This document shows positions 22,901-34,904 of a stretch of 64,000 bases of DNA, piece by piece (position 1 is the stretch's first letter; each line of letters starts with the position of its first letter). The position numbers and the translations under genes are program-made. This DNA is from Ancistrus triradiatus. Lineage: Eukaryota; Chordata; Actinopteri; Siluriformes; Loricariidae. The DNA is taken from positions 207,567 through 271,566 of the forward strand of contig JAJAGP010000887.1 in assembly GCA_025084515.1 (NCBI GenBank), in the 5' to 3' direction. The notes below the pieces were generated by a model. That model did not search any database. It was not told the DNA's origin and worked only from the letters and a program-made list of their open reading frames with translations.

Positions 22901-25900
22901 ACGTTTAAAACGGCATCACCCCACTGAATATGCCAAGTTTGACAAAAGGCAGGTACAAGAAAAGGCATCAACACAAAAATAGAGAAGCTAGGCTTAAAGA
23001 CTAGCGAGCAAACGGGTCCTTAGGACCGGGAGTTACGGCGTTTAAACGCTGACGAACCAGCAACCAATCACGCTCCAAGCCACTTCTTAAATGGAGTGTG
23101 CTGATTGCTGTAGATGGTCTGCAAGGTGTGCAGACCGATGAGCCGCTGCCATCTATTGGCTGTCAGAGAGACGAGCGCGCCTCGGAAAATCCCGCACTTG
23201 CACCACATGATGCCACCTGAGCTGTCAGGACTAAATAACAATATGTGCACCACACAACACAATACAGGTTAAATAAATAGGGTAAATGAAGCCTTTCACA
23301 GGGCACACCCCTTAACACAGTGTGGACTTACAATATGATTTCACTGTGATTTCTTTATAAATAGTGCTAAAAACTAAACATGAAACATGTCAAACTAAAG
23401 TTACATTTAAGATACTTTATGGTTGTAGCTAGCTGGCTAGCAAAGTGACATCAGGTTAATGTTTACTGTCATAAGGTTATGGTATGCAGCTGTAGCTCTG
23501 TTGATGTAAATACTGCTGCTGTTCTAAAATTGCATGTACCTGAAACAGATCCTGGGGACTGCCATATATCTTTTGTAAGTATTTTGTGATGTACCTTACT
23601 GAAACAGTCACTTTACAAGTTATGGTGCAGAGAAATGGACACACGTGGTTAAAACTATGTGCCTTGTATGTCTCTTGTTGACGTCACCAAAGAGCAGACT
23701 TTGAGGAGAGCTGGACTCTGCAACCTGTAGAGCATAGGGTACGATTTTGGACTGGGCTATGGTAACTTAAAGGAGGATGCGAGCGCTAATATTGGAAGAG
23801 CGTTGAGGGATAGCAATGCTATAGGATCTACAGGCGTTAAAGCACGCTGATGAAGTAAGCGTAAAATTAAAGTATCTTAAATCTTACTTTTTATTTGATT
23901 TACAGTGCATGTTTAAAGAGGGCATATGTAAAACAGAGATCTCCCATTCGATCCTGACCTTGGACTCCACCTGTGTGGAGTTTGCATGCCCTCCCTGTGT
24001 CCCCGTGGGTTTATGCTTGGTGCTCCACTTTCCTCCCACATTCCACAGCCATACATTAGGTTAAATGGTTGCTTTAAATTGTAAACGTGATGTGGTTTAT
24101 TTTTTAACATGGATAATTTCTATATTTTTGTTCAAGTCAGCACTTTAGTTTTGATTCATATATGCATAGAATTGATTGATCTGTATGAGTCAGTCCCATG
24201 AAGATGATGTTGATTCTCTGATTCAAGGTCTTAAGAACTAGGAGTCCATAAAATAGTCCATAGAGAAGATTCCTTACACAGAATTGTCACATTCAGGGTG
24301 TACAGTGAAGTTCAGGTAATGAACTGTGAAGTAAAAAGTTTAATAAAAGTTAATTAATAAAAGTGAAGTTAAACTGCCAGTCACAATTTAAGTCAGCTCA
24401 TGACAGCATGAATTATATGACAGCAACATGCACGCAAACCAGTCTTTCTAAAAAGTGATGTTTAGAAAGAATGATAAGCCTGCCCAATCATTTTGTAATT
24501 TGTCACCTTACAGGAAATGTAAAAAGAGAAAAATTGTATTTCAGGTAATGATGGCCACCAGGGTCCGCTGACGTGCATAGAGTGCAATAAGGATGGATCC
24601 TTGATTCTCACTGGGTCAGTTGATGGACAGGCGAAACTTATCAACACATCAACAGGCAAAGTATGTATGTATGTATATGTAAAATGGCTGAAGTTTATTT
24701 AAAAGGGAATACACCTGTGTTGTGTAGACATGGTTTGTTTTTACAATATCTGATGCTGACCACAAAAACCATTGGTCCTATGTAAAATGTTTGTACCCAT
24801 GTATTTAGGAACTTCTGTTTCCAGTGACTGGCTCTTGCCTCTTAGCCATAATATCTGCTATATCTGTTCTCTGTTTAAGAAATAGTAAATGCTTGTTGCC
24901 TTGACATTTTTAAATGTACATCTGGTGCTCTTGGTCTAGGTACTGGGCTCATTCTCCATCGAGCTCAGTGAAGCAAAAGACAAAATGGAGGAGAAGGAAT
25001 CCATCTCAGTTGAGACTGTAGGGTTTTGTAATGTGTAAGTCATACTTCTTTGGAGTTGCTATGTTTTACATATTTGAAGTTTCCAATGTTCACATTTGAT
25101 ATTTGTATGTATGGTTACTATGACATACATGTAATATTTCATATGCTGCAATGTACCAGACTGCCCCTTGTTGCCGTGGCATATTTGGATGGCACCCTGG
25201 CCATATATGACCTTTCCACGCATAGTTTAAGACACAGGTGTAAACATGAGGTAAATGCAAATTAGTTTGTATCTTTTAGCACATATTGTTTGGCATTCAT
25301 ATTTTAAATATTGGATTTCACTATGCTTTTTTTCTCTTTACTAATAGTTTTGCAACTGGTCTGCAATAGTGTCTTTCCAGATTAGATCATGTACAGTGTC
25401 TGTGAATCTCTCTGGCAGGTTGGCATCGTTCATCTACAGTGGGAGGAAGCGTCGACTGTTGTGGCTACATGTAACCTGGGAGGGATTGTGACACTGTGGG
25501 ATGCTCGCTCAGGAAAAATGGTGGCCGAATACCGTGGTCACACAGCAGAAATCCTGGACTTCACCCTCAACAGGTGACTTGTTGTACCTTATACAAATAC
25601 AGGAGAGAATGGTGATTGTGTGTGGGTTCCGAATCAGCTTCCAGATTGAGGGCTGTTGTGGAGAAAAACAAGAGCATATATATACAGTACACAGTGGTGC
25701 TTGAAAGTTTGTGAACCCTTCAGAATTTTCTATGTTTCTGCATAAATATGACCTAAAACATCATCAGATTTTCACACAAGTCCTAAATAAAGAGTTCCCA
25801 GTTAAACAAATGAGACAAAAACATTATACTTGGTCATTTATTTATTGAGGAAAATGACCCAATATTACATATTTGTGAGTATGTGAATCTCTAGGATTAG

Positions 25901-28900
25901 CAGTTAATTTGAAGGTGAAATTCGAGTCAGGTGTTTTCAATCAATGGGATGACAATCAGGTGTGAGTGGGCACCCTGTTTTATTTTAAGAACAGTGATCT
26001 ATCAAAGTCTGCTCTTCACAACACGTTTGTGGACGTGTATCATGGCACGAACAAAGGAGATTTCTGAGGAGGACCTCTCAAAAAGCAACGGTGATGCTCA
26101 TGAGGCTGGAAAAGGTTACAAAACCATCTATAAAGAGTTTGGACTCTTTCCAATCCACAGTCAGACATACTGTGTAGAAATGGAGGAAATTCAAGACAAT
26201 TGTTACCCTCCCCAGGAGTGGTCGACCAACAAAGATCACTCCAAGAGCAAGGCGTTTAATAGTTAGTGAGCCCACAGTGGACCCCAGGGTAACTTCTAAG
26301 CAACTGAAGGCCTCTCTCACATTTTGCTAATGTTAATGTTTACGAGTCCACCATCAGAAGAACACTGAACAACAATCGTGTGCGTGGCAGGGTTGCAAGG
26401 AGAAAGCTACTGCTCTCCCAAAAGAACATTTTTGACTCAACAAACTCATCTGCTTTGCTAAAGATCTTGTGGACAAGCCAGAAGGCTATTGGAAGAATGT
26501 TTTGTACACATATGAAACCAAAATAGAACTTTTTGGTTTAAAAGAAAAGCGTCATGTTTGGAGAAAGGAAAACCCTGCAACTGCATAAGAACCTTATCCC
26601 ATCTGTGAAACATGGTGGTGGTAGTATCATGGTTTGGGCCTGTTTTGCTGCATCTGGGCCAGGACAGCTTGCCATCATTGATGGAACAATGAATTCTGAA
26701 TTATATGAGAGAATTGTAAAGGAAACTGTCAGGACTTCTGTCCATGAACTGAATCTCAAGAGAAGGTGGGTCAGGCAGCAAGACAACGACCCTAAGCACA
26801 CAAGCCGTTCTACCAAAGGATGGTTAAAGAAGAATAAAGTTAATGTTTTGGAATGGCCAAGTCAAAGTCATGACCTTAGTCCAATCGAAATGTTATGCAA
26901 GGACCTGAAGCAAGCAGTTAATGTGAGGAAGCCCACCAACATCCCAGAGTTGAAGCTGTTCTGTACAGAGGAATGGGCTAAAATTCCTCCAAGCCAGTGT
27001 GCAGGACTGATCAACAGTTACAGGAAACGTTTAGTGCAGTTATTGCTGCACAGAGGGGTCACACCAGATACTGAAAGCAAAGGTTCACATACTTTTTCCA
27101 CTCACTAATATGTAATATAGGATCATTTTCCTCAATAGATAAATGACCAAATATAATATTTTTGCCTCATTTGTTTAACTGGGTCCTACTTTTAAGTCTT
27201 GTGTGAAAATCTGATGATGTTTTAGGTCATATTTATGCAGAAATATAAAAAATTCTAAAGGGTTCACAAACTTTCAAGCACCACTGTATATATGTGTACT
27301 TAATCTTTTTAGATCAAATCTTGCCTAGGTCAACCTCATTTCATTTGTTCATATACATCCTTTATTGCATTTCAGGCCTGCACCAGATTACAAAAAAGTT
27401 AGGACACTAACGTTACCACTTTGATATTGCCATTCCTTTGCACAACACTTAAAGGACGTTTTGGCATAGAGGATACCCAGTGATGAAGTGTCCCATTCTT
27501 TCTTCAAATGTGTGCAACAGAACGGGTTTTTGTCGTCGCATTTTTAGTTTCAAAATTCTCCACATATTCTCGATTGGGGACAGGTCAGGCAGGCCAGTCC
27601 AGTACCCGTACCCTCTTCTTCCACAGCCATGTCTTTGTATGTGTGCAGCATGTTGTTTTGCATGGTCTTTTTGAAAAATGCATGGACATCCCTGGAAAAG
27701 AGGTAGTCTTGGGAGGCAGCATATGTTCTAAAATATCAATGTGCTTTTCTGCATTAATGCTGCCATCACAGAAGTGTAAATTACCATTGCTAAGGGCACT
27801 GACCCAACCCCATACCATGACAGAGCCTGGCTTTTGGACTTGTTGCTGATAATAGTCTGGATTTTTCTTTGTCTTTGGTGTCCATTTCTCCCAAACAAGA
27901 CCTGAAATACTAATTTGTCTGACCACAATACATGTTTCCACTGTATGATGGTCCATCCCAGTTGCCAGAGTCTAGAGAAGTCACCACCACTTTTGGACAT
28001 GGTTAACACAAGGCTACCTTTTTTCACAGTACTGTTTTAATAAGTGGCATTTGTGAATATAACACCGTATTATAGTCCGTACTGTATGCAAAGTTTTGCC
28101 AGATTAATCCCTTGCCCATGTGGCCATCTGAGGGATTTAAGATCACAGGTCTTCAGTTTAGGCTTATACCCTTGCCCTTTACACCTTGAGATTCCTTGAG
28201 GCATTTAATAATGTTATGCCCTGTGGAGGAAGAAATATGTAAATCCCTTCCAAGCTTTGTTTGAGGAACATTGTTTTTAAACATTTCAATAATTGTCTTG
28301 CACATAAATCGCATGAAATCACATAAATATTATTATTATTATTATTATTTATTTCTTTATTTTTTACATAATTACTAGCATTAAATTGCCCCTGCTCCAC
28401 CTTTTTTGGAATGTGTTGCAAGCCTGAAATTCAGGAATGGCTGTTTATTAAGAAATTAAAGTTGACCAGACAAAACATGAAATATCTTTCGTTCATACTG
28501 TCTGCAATGAAATAAAAGTCCAAATAACCCAAATTCCATTTATAATCTAGAAAGATTAGACAAAAAGAACAGTAAATGGTGTTTCAAATGGCTTCATACC
28601 ACAATCTATACCCTCTGATAACAGGCAGGCATTCATGCCACTTAGAAAGTCACCTGCACCACATTAAGATGACATAATTGAGAGTAGAAATGGGGATTTG
28701 AATGTACAGGAATTGGGTATTAATTCTCAAGTTTTTTTTTTTAACATGGTGGAAGGGTAGATGTTTCTTGTTCAGTGACAACACACATACAGTGGGGCAA
28801 AAAAGTATTTAGTCGTCCACTGATTGTGCAAGTTCTCCTACCGTATTTTTCGGACCATAAGGCGCACTTAAAATCCTTTAACTTTCTCAAAAATCAACAG

Positions 28901-31160
28901 TGCGCCTTAAAATGCGGTGCGCCTAATGTGTGAATTAATTCTGGTTATGCTTTCTGACGTAGAACCGATTGTAGATGGTACACGGCACTCATAAATCTGT
29001 CAAAATGTTTTAGCACGGTCTTGGTAAATTACGAAGCTTACGGCAACCGTAGTGCGCAGCATCGCGGAGTAATACGGTATGTGCTTCAGCATTAGGGTAC
29101 GTGCATTCATTCATTCATTTTCGAAGCGGATTTCAAACTCGGCGCTATCAGTCACGCAGTACAACATGGAAATAGAGCAGCTGCGAGAGAATTCAACATT
29201 AACGAATCAATGATACGTAAGTGGAGGAAGCAAGAAGACGCCCTGCGCCAGGTAAAGAACACTAAACTGAGCTTCCGACGGAACTTAAGAGTTTTGTTTC
29301 ATTTAATGCGTCTTATAACCCGGTGCACTTTATGTATGAAAATATACCCGTTATCGTTGATATTGCGTTTTATAATCCGGTGCGCTTTATGGCCCGAAAA
29401 ATACGGTACTTAGAAAGATGAGAGAGGTCTGTAATTTTCGTCATAGGTACACTTCAACTGTGAGAGACAAAATGAGAAAAAAAATTCAGAAAGTCACATT
29501 GTAGGATTTTTAAAGACTTTAATTGTAAATCATAGTGGAAAATAAGTATTTGGTCACCCACAAACAAGCAAGATTTCTGGCTCTCACAGACCTGTAACAA
29601 CTTCTTTAAGAAGCTCTTTACCACTCGTTACCTGTATTAATGGCACCTGTTTGACTTCGTTATCTGTATAAAAGACACCTGCCCACAGCCTCAAACAGTC
29701 AGACTCCAAACTCAACCATGGCCAAGACCAAAGAGCTGTTGAAAGACACCAGGAAGAAAATTAGACCTGCACCAGGCTAGGAAGAATGTATGAATGTATT
29801 TTGTCTCAATTTGAATGTACAATAGGCAATCAGGTTGGTGTGAATAAATCAACTGTGGGAGCAATTGTAAGACATACAAGACCATTGATAATCTCCCTTG
29901 TTCTGCGGCTTCACGCAAGATCTCATCCCGTGGGGTCAAAATGATCATGAGAACGGTGAGCAAAAATCCAAGAACTACATGAAAGGACCTGATGAATGAC
30001 CTGCAGAGAGCTGGGACCAATGTAACAAGGCTGCCATCAGTAACACACTACGCCAAGAGAGTCTCAGATCCTGCAGTGCCAGGCGTGTCCCCCTGCTTAA
30101 GCCAGTACATGTCCAGACCCGTCTGAAGTTTGCCAGAGAGCATATGGATGATCCAGAAGAGAACTGGGAGAATATCTTGTGGTCAGATGAAACCAAAATA
30201 GAACTTTTTGGTAAAAACTCAACTGGAAGAAAAAGGATGCTGAGTCTCTTCACAAGAACACCATACCTACTGTGAAGCATGGGGGTGTAAATGCTTTGGA
30301 ATGCCTTGGATCTGTTTTTCTGTGAAGGGGACAGGACGACTGATAATGACTGCGTTAAGGGAAGAATGAACGGGGCCATGTATCGTGAGATTTTAATCCT
30401 TCCATCAGTGAGAGCATTGAAGATGGAATGTGGCTGGGTCTTCTAGCATGACAATGATCCCAATCACACCGCTCGGGCAATGAAGGAGTGGCTTCGTAAA
30501 AAGCATTTCAAGGTCCTGGAGTGGCCTAGTCAGTCTCCAGACCTCAACCCCATAGAAAATGTGTGGAGGGAATTGAAAGTCCGTGTTGCCCCAAAACATC
30601 ACTAGAGGAAATCTGCATGGAGGAATGGGCCAAAATACCAGCTACAGTGTGTGCAAACCTGGTGAAAACTTACAGAAAACGTTTGACCTCTGTCATTGCC
30701 AACAAAGGTTATGTTACAAAGATCTGAGTTGAACCAAATTTATTGACCAAATACTTATTTCCACCATAATTTACAATTAAATTCTAGAAAAATCATTCAA
30801 TGTTATTTCCTGGATTTTTTTTCCCTCATTTTGTGTCTCATAGTTGAAGTGTACCTATGATGAAAATTACAGACCTCTCTCATTTTCTAAGTAGGAGAAC
30901 TTGCACAATCAGTGGCTGACAAAATACTTTTTTGCCCCACTGTAACTATAGGGATTAATAAATCAGTACTTCTGAATGCATCTACCCTGGAATGAGGCAC
31001 CTCCCTTCATACATTCTGATGGTGGTAAATCTTAGCTCATATTCATTTCTAACTATACTTTTGAATCCCTCCCTTTTTTTCCAGAGAGGCCTCTGTGGCT
31101 GTGACAGCAGGTGGAGACCATAAAGCCAAAGTCTTCTGTCTTCAGAGGCCTGATCGGTAG
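16945..31160 (+). CDS. aamp: Angio-associated migratory cell protein (WD40 repeat protein)
   Basis: Eleven exons join into one 416-aa frame: 16945-17035, 17179-17316, 20829-20948, 21041-21180, 22083-22227, 22411-22494, 24545-24660, 24940-25034, 25160-25250, 25419-25573, 31085-31160. Every intron is GT-AG and all phases agree. The protein starts MENSEEGSVQLHGDEEIIEV, has an acidic segment (about residues 31-70), then a WD40 propeller from residue 77 to the end, with GHKDSVTC, GLIKVW, GTLRMWDLKQG, GSLILTGSVD, YLDGTLAIYDL and GIVTLWDAR blades, ending LQRPDR. Human AAMP (434 aa, from memory) matches throughout; the difference lies mainly in the N-terminal acidic part. AAMP is a mainly cytosolic WD protein linked to cell migration and ribosome-associated roles. 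The start has G at -3 and +4, and no upstream in-frame ATG was seen. Transposons fill introns 2, 4 and 10. Confidence 0.96.
17690..18945 (-). mobile_element. hAT element fragment with BED zinc finger, in aamp intron 2
   Basis: On the minus strand, near 17780-17890, the frame reads ATCKLCRKSVTIKDSSTTNL then FHHL, a BED-type finger (Cys-x2-Cys and paired His) of a hAT transposase, followed by a stop. On the minus strand the element would begin at 18945 with CTAGAAATGCACCGATAGAT, a hAT-like end. A related end is at 46330-46394. Most of the transposase is missing. Confidence 0.6.
19082..19745. mobile_element. Fold-back element with long inverted arms, in aamp intron 2
   Basis: The left arm (about 19082-19300) contains CTGTTCTCTAATGGTCAGGA and the right arm (about 19540-19745) contains its complement TCCTGACCATTAGAGAACAG. 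Matching continues outward to TGCATTTTGTAGTTCTGCAG-like ends and inward through CAGCACTGCAGTGCTG-type sequence. No coding capacity. A second copy is at 32123-32560. Confidence 0.8.
20165..20560 (+). pseudogene. Tc1-like transposase fragment in aamp intron 2
   Basis: Starts with a GACCACTCACAGATTAAATA-type terminus, then RLSNFDKVQIVT near 20265-20300, similar to the N-terminus of one fish Tc1 family. Later codons are interrupted. Only the 5' quarter of such an element is present. Confidence 0.55.
21462..21990 (+). mobile_element. Possible hAT-type fragment in aamp intron 4
   Basis: Begins AGGGATGCGACGGTACGTGG, like hAT termini, and includes an ATGGCTGCAGCTGGTCAG start-like segment near 21617 followed by short coding-like pieces. 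No catalytic motif is seen, so the assignment is weak. Confidence 0.35.
22495..23930. other. aamp intron 6, unexplained GC-richer block
   Basis: Bases about 22640-23260 have more CpG than the rest of the intron (for example GACGAGCGCGCCTCGG near 23170) and no recognised motif. It could be an old transposon or an intronic regulatory element; I see no ends or coding. Confidence 0.3.
23935..24065 (-). mobile_element. Dispersed teleost repeat fragment in aamp intron 6
   Basis: Contains GTGTGGAGTTTGCATGCCCT and a CCTCCCACA...CATTAGGTTAAATGG stretch, the signature of a very common fish short repeat. Further copies are at 34540-34690 (opposite orientation) and 56729-56999. Confidence 0.6.
25690..27286 (+). 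mobile_element. Tc1-like transposon (family B) in aamp intron 10
   Basis: About 1.6 kb with inverted ends (left CAGTGGTGCTTGAAAGTTTG; right CTTTCAAGCACCACTG), flanked by TA. The transposase runs in the aamp direction: MARTKEISEEDLSKSNGDAH at 26041 onward, then after frameshifts a C-terminal frame (26554-27108) with MVWACFAASGPG, DNDPKHTS and a mutated SHDLSPIE (normally SPDLNPIE). The catalytic acids are still visible but the gene is split, so it is inactive. Confidence 0.88.
27330..28530 (-). mobile_element. Tc1-like transposon (family D) in aamp intron 10
   Basis: The arms are inverted copies: left ATTTCAGGCCTGCACCAG, right complement of ATTTCAGGCTTGCAACAC, extending outward for tens of bases. 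The minus-strand frame 27585-27956 has GSVMVWGW, LHFCDGSINAEKHIDILEHM, a degenerate FSKRPCKTTCCTHTKTW, and just beyond it an LPDLSPIENMWRI-like segment in another frame. It is a Tc1/mariner transposase broken by frameshifts. Confidence 0.7.
28790..30942 (+). mobile_element. Tc1-like transposon (family C) carrying a nested pogo-like insert
   Basis: Ends CAGTGGGGCAAAAAAGTATT and its complement, flanked by TA (28788-28789 and 30943-30944). Without the 566-bp insert at 28841-29406 it would be about 1,587 bp, the usual Tc1 size. Transposase remnants start at 29718 (MAKTKELLKDTRKK), pass through a WSDETKIELFG-like segment near 30180-30210, and reach WPSQSPDLNPIENVWREL near 30520-30575. Several stops and frameshifts are present. 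It lies in aamp intron 10, in the gene's orientation. Confidence 0.9.
28841..29406 (+). mobile_element. Pogo/Tigger-like non-autonomous element inside a Tc1
   Basis: Inverted ends CCGTATTTTTCGGACCATAA and the complement of CCGTATTTTTCGGGCCATAA, with TA at 28839-28840 and 29407-29408. Removing it restores the family C sequence TTCTCCTACTTAG. Inside, 29165-29300 encodes HGNRAAAREFNINESMIRKW then RKQEDALRQVKNTKLSF, the N-terminal helix-turn-helix region of pogo-type transposases. The DDE part is deleted. Confidence 0.85.
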
Positions 31161-31590
31161 AAACAGTGACATTTCTTATGGACTCTAGCAGTCCGATAGA
31201 CAATGTTACCGCCATGAGAAATGGTTTTACCCTCTGATTTTGTTTAGCTGTTCAAATCCAGCTTGTTCTTAAGTCTACATTCAGGAGTCTTTCGATGGTT
31301 CATCTAATACAGCGTAAGTTGGTCAAACTTTGATTGAACTTGATTGTTTTGGTCAAAGCAAAAGTGTATTTCAGAATTGCTTCATTTATATGTAACCCTT
31401 AATTTTCATTGGTATCATTCTAACAAAAAGATCCATATGGCATTTTATACCATATTGAATGACAAAGTAAAATGATCAGGATGAAATTGTTGATTCATGG
31501 TGTGCTCTTTCATCCTGCTAATGAGCAAAAACCTGACAGCATTCCAGTACTGAAGAAAAAAGGTAACGCTTCTGGAAATGAATAATAAAA
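31161..31590 (+). other. aamp 3' UTR, candidate
   Basis: Follows the TAG stop. The first AATAAA-type signal in the plus orientation is at 31584-31589, which would give a 3' UTR of about 430 nt. No downstream motif confirms it. Confidence 0.4.
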
Positions 31591-31649
31591 AAAACTAGAA
31601 GAACATGGTCAGTAAAGTGATCAGCTCCCTGATTTAGTGCTCCACAATA

Positions 31650-32120
31650 CTCCCTTTGCTTTAATTATAGTTTGAGATTATTTGAGGTTTGTGACATGGC
31701 TTTGTGAGGGGCCAGAAGTGTGACAAGAAAATATCCCCACACTATTACATCACCAGCAGCATTCCGAACCGTTGATACAAGGCAGGATGGATCAATGCTT
31801 TCATGGTGTTTATGCCAAATTGTGACCCTACCATCTGAATGTCGCAGCAGATATCGGGACTTATCACACCAGGCAATGTTTTTCCAGTATTCTGTTGTCC
31901 AATTTTGGTGTGCTCATGCAAATTGTTAACAAATGAAATGAAGTTGACCACATAAAAAATGAAATATGACTCATTCTGTGGACTTCAAGACCTTTGAAGG
32001 CATCCAGTCTTATCTGGCAGCAGATCCATTAAGTTCTTTAAGTTGCGAGATCTGTTCTCTATGGATCTGACTTTTTCCAGGACATCCCACAGATGCTTGA
32101 TGAGATGGGTATCTGGGGAA
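31650..32120 (-). pseudogene. Tc1-like transposase remnant (family F)
   Basis: The minus strand gives WTTEYWKNIAWCDKSRYLLR then HSDGRVTIWHK (about 31915-31815) and a C-terminal DPHLIKHLWDVLEKVRS-like segment (about 32115-32060), resembling the catalytic middle and the SPDLNPIEHLWD motif of a Tc1 family. The parts are out of order for one intact copy, so rearrangement or two fragments is likely. Confidence 0.5.
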
Positions 32121-32122
32121 GT

Positions 32123-32560
32123 ACAGACTGTAGTTCATTTGTTTCCCTACATACTTTGTTAGTCCCCTTTACTCTGTTCTCTAATGGTCAGGATCGCCAC
32201 AGATCAGGTACTATTTGTGTTGGATCCTTCTCAGCACTGCACTGACACTGACATGATGATGGTGTGTTAGTGTATGTTGAGATGATATGATTGGATCAGA
32301 CACAGCAGTGCTGCTGGAGTAATTAAACACTGTGTTCAGTCACTGTGCTTTCTATTAGACACATCTATCATATTCCTCAACCTTGTAGATGTAAAGTCAA
32401 AGACAGTAGCTCATCTGTTGTTGCACAGTTTGGGTTAGTCAGTGCTCACAGGATGCTGACTACAGGCTGGTGGCTGGACGTTTTTGGTTGGTGGACTATT
32501 TTCAGTCCAGCAGTGACACTATGGTCCAGCAGCACTACTGTGTCTGATCCACCTGTATTT
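32123..32560. mobile_element. Fold-back element, second copy
   Basis: Shares CTGTTCTCTAATGGTCAGGA and CAGCAGTGCTGCTGGAGTAA-type sequence with the element at 19082-19745. The right arm is truncated near the CAGCAGCACTACTGTGTCTG segment. Confidence 0.65.
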
Positions 32561-32774
32561 AAAGGAATCATGTTCATGTTTTCAAATGTTGCATTTTCAA
32601 TGATAAATACTTTCTGTCCAGCACCTCTTGAAGTTCTCAAGTCTGTGTACCACTATTTTTCTTGTCATAGGAGTTCATAGTATATGTATGTTACACGTTT
32701 TTATGATTTTTAGTTAATCCAAACAAATTGTGTAAATCAGTGCACAGACATAAATACAGCGGACAATAGTGACT

Positions 32775-32945
32775 CAGTTTTTTAGGTACTGGACTGTTGA
32801 CCAGAACATTGAGGGTTCATGTACAACTCCTGCCAAACTGATACCGTTAGGCCCTCGAGGAATACTGTTACATGATTGCTCAGACTGTATGTTGTAAGTA
32901 TCACCTGGAAGCCTGAATAAGGATGTCTGCTGAATACTGTAAGCA
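32775..32945 (+). mobile_element. V-SINE-like fragment
   Basis: Resembles the body and tail of the fish tRNA-derived SINE (GACCAGAACATTGAGGGTTC, later GGATGTCTGCTGAATACTG), but is diverged. Confidence 0.5.
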
Positions 32946-34010
32946 TAAACACTAAAACTTTCCAGAATTTCAGTTTGCTTATTGTTTTGTGTGTTTGTTT
33001 ACCTGTTCCACCTGTGTACAAAACGACTGTAGGAGGTAGTAATTAATGACAATAAGTATCATGATTCTTCCACAGACTTCCTCAAATGTAGGTGCATCAA
33101 ATTAAGCTTTACCAGATTTGGTCAGTTGTATCATACTAATGACAAAGGAACTGGTGACTATTCTCAGGAAGTTTATCTGGAAGCATTTGTTTGACTGCTT
33201 TTATACAGTTTCAGAACTTGGACATGATGGCAAAATTTTGCTTGGTTTATAGAAGAGTATTCCAGAAAATTCTTCATAGAAAAGGTGTAGACATGACTTT
33301 CAGCTGGAAAAGCTATAAGCTATTAATATGTTAATGTTTAACAAAGTGTGACTGTGCTGTCTAAACTTTCCATTGACAAATGGATTGTTAGTTTTAAACT
33401 GGCAAATTCTGTTACATATTCTTTTACACAGCAGGACAAAGGTCACAGGAGAAATTTCTGCAGGGGGCGTATGCATTTATTCTGTTCCTGCTTTCCAGCA
33501 GCTCCTCTATTGTTCATGTCACTGATGATTCTTTGCATTCGCATATGTCTGATTTGCAGTCTGTTTTGTTAGCTGACTGCAGCTTCTCTGAAGCATCTGG
33601 ATGCTTGCTGTTGTGTTGGATATAATTTATTTATTTGCTGGATATTTTTGCATAAGAACGTGTTGCAAATATATATTCTTTTTTCAGGAGTAGTGTGGTC
33701 TCATTAAATACACTTTCCCTGTCTCCTCGCTAATTAAAATGTTGATTTTTACCTGGTAATTTTTTTTTTCTTTTCATCAACAAACAAATTTTCATCAACA
33801 AGGTAAGAGTTATTGTTTGCCTTCTATTTTAAGAAGATGCATTTGGTTCATAAAATCAGACAATTTATACTCAATAATTCTATTTCAAAACTGGGGCAAA
33901 CCTGGTAAATGAGGAACTATAAGGAATTGTTTTTATATATAAACACACCTAAGTAATTGTTGCATTAAAATCTCAACAGATATTTATAAATATACATTTG
34001 TAAGTGTGTG
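32946..34010. other. Gene-free spacer between aamp and gpbar1
   Basis: AT-rich. The plus frame 33348-33572 has no recognisable similarity. No RNA or repeat identified. Confidence 0.45.
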
Positions 34011-34012
34011 TG

Positions 34013-34016
34013 TGTA

Positions 34017-34055
<39 letters not shown>
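34013..34055. repeat. (TA)n microsatellite
   Basis: About 40 bp of alternating TA after a short TG run. Confidence 0.95.
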
Positions 34056-34056
<1 letters not shown>

Positions 34057-34539
34057 AAAAAATTAATAGACCACTCCAAATTTTCTGAAAATCAACATAT
34101 CTACATGTGTGGCAGAAGGTGGTCACCTGAACCAAATCTTATTTATTGAGGAACAATACAAGACAGATGAAAACTTTGATTTAATCATTGATTTCTGAAC
34201 TTTCCAAACTTAAAACATTAGTATTGTTTTGTTATCTTTATATTATTATTTGTATTATTGAGGTCTGGAAACACTGCATCATCTTTATTTTGACCAGTTG
34301 TCATTTATAGCTAATAAATGCTGCAAATAATTTTTTTTTTTTTTTTTTTTTTTGGAATTTACCAGTAATTGATAGAATAAACAAAAATGGTCCGTTTAAC
34401 TCAAACTCATACAGTACCCACAAAAGGTAAAACCAGAGAAACTGATAAAAAGAACAAACGAGACAAAAGTAATACAAGTATTTACACCTTTATTTGCTGC
34501 AGAAAGCACTTGTTTAGAGCAATTAATTAACATGTTTTT

Positions 34540-34690
34540 AGTATGTGGGAGGATACTGGAGTATCTAGAGTAAACCCACGCAGACACAGGAAGGGCATGT
34601 TAACTCCTCACAGGTGGAGTCCAAGGTTGGGATCAAACTGGGATCCATGGAGCAAATACACTAACTATTTGGAAGATCATGCTGCCCCTC
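34540..34690 (+). mobile_element. Dispersed teleost repeat fragment
   Basis: Contains AGTATGTGGGAGGATACTGG and TAAACCCACGCAGACACAGG, the opposite orientation of the repeat at 23935-24065. The stretch 34056-34540 before it holds a poly-T run (34330-34353) and nothing else recognised. Confidence 0.6.
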
Positions 34691-34904
34691 TTGCTGAGTT
34701 GGCATGGTTGTATGTACTAGAATGAATTTATCAGATGCCATAGCGTTGCTGAGGATTTTAAACTTGGTAGACGCTTGCTGGCCCCTGCATTAGACAATTC
34801 TAGCACATCGTTACAGGTTGCACAGGTACATCAAAGTCATTGCCATTCTTGGACATAAAATTATATTTTTCGTTAATTAGCTTGAACCTTTATTAACAAT
34901 ATAG

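Noticed and set aside
26041..27108. Intact, active Tc1 transposase in aamp intron 10
   Set aside because: The frame is broken between the N- and C-terminal parts and the SPDLNPIE motif is altered.
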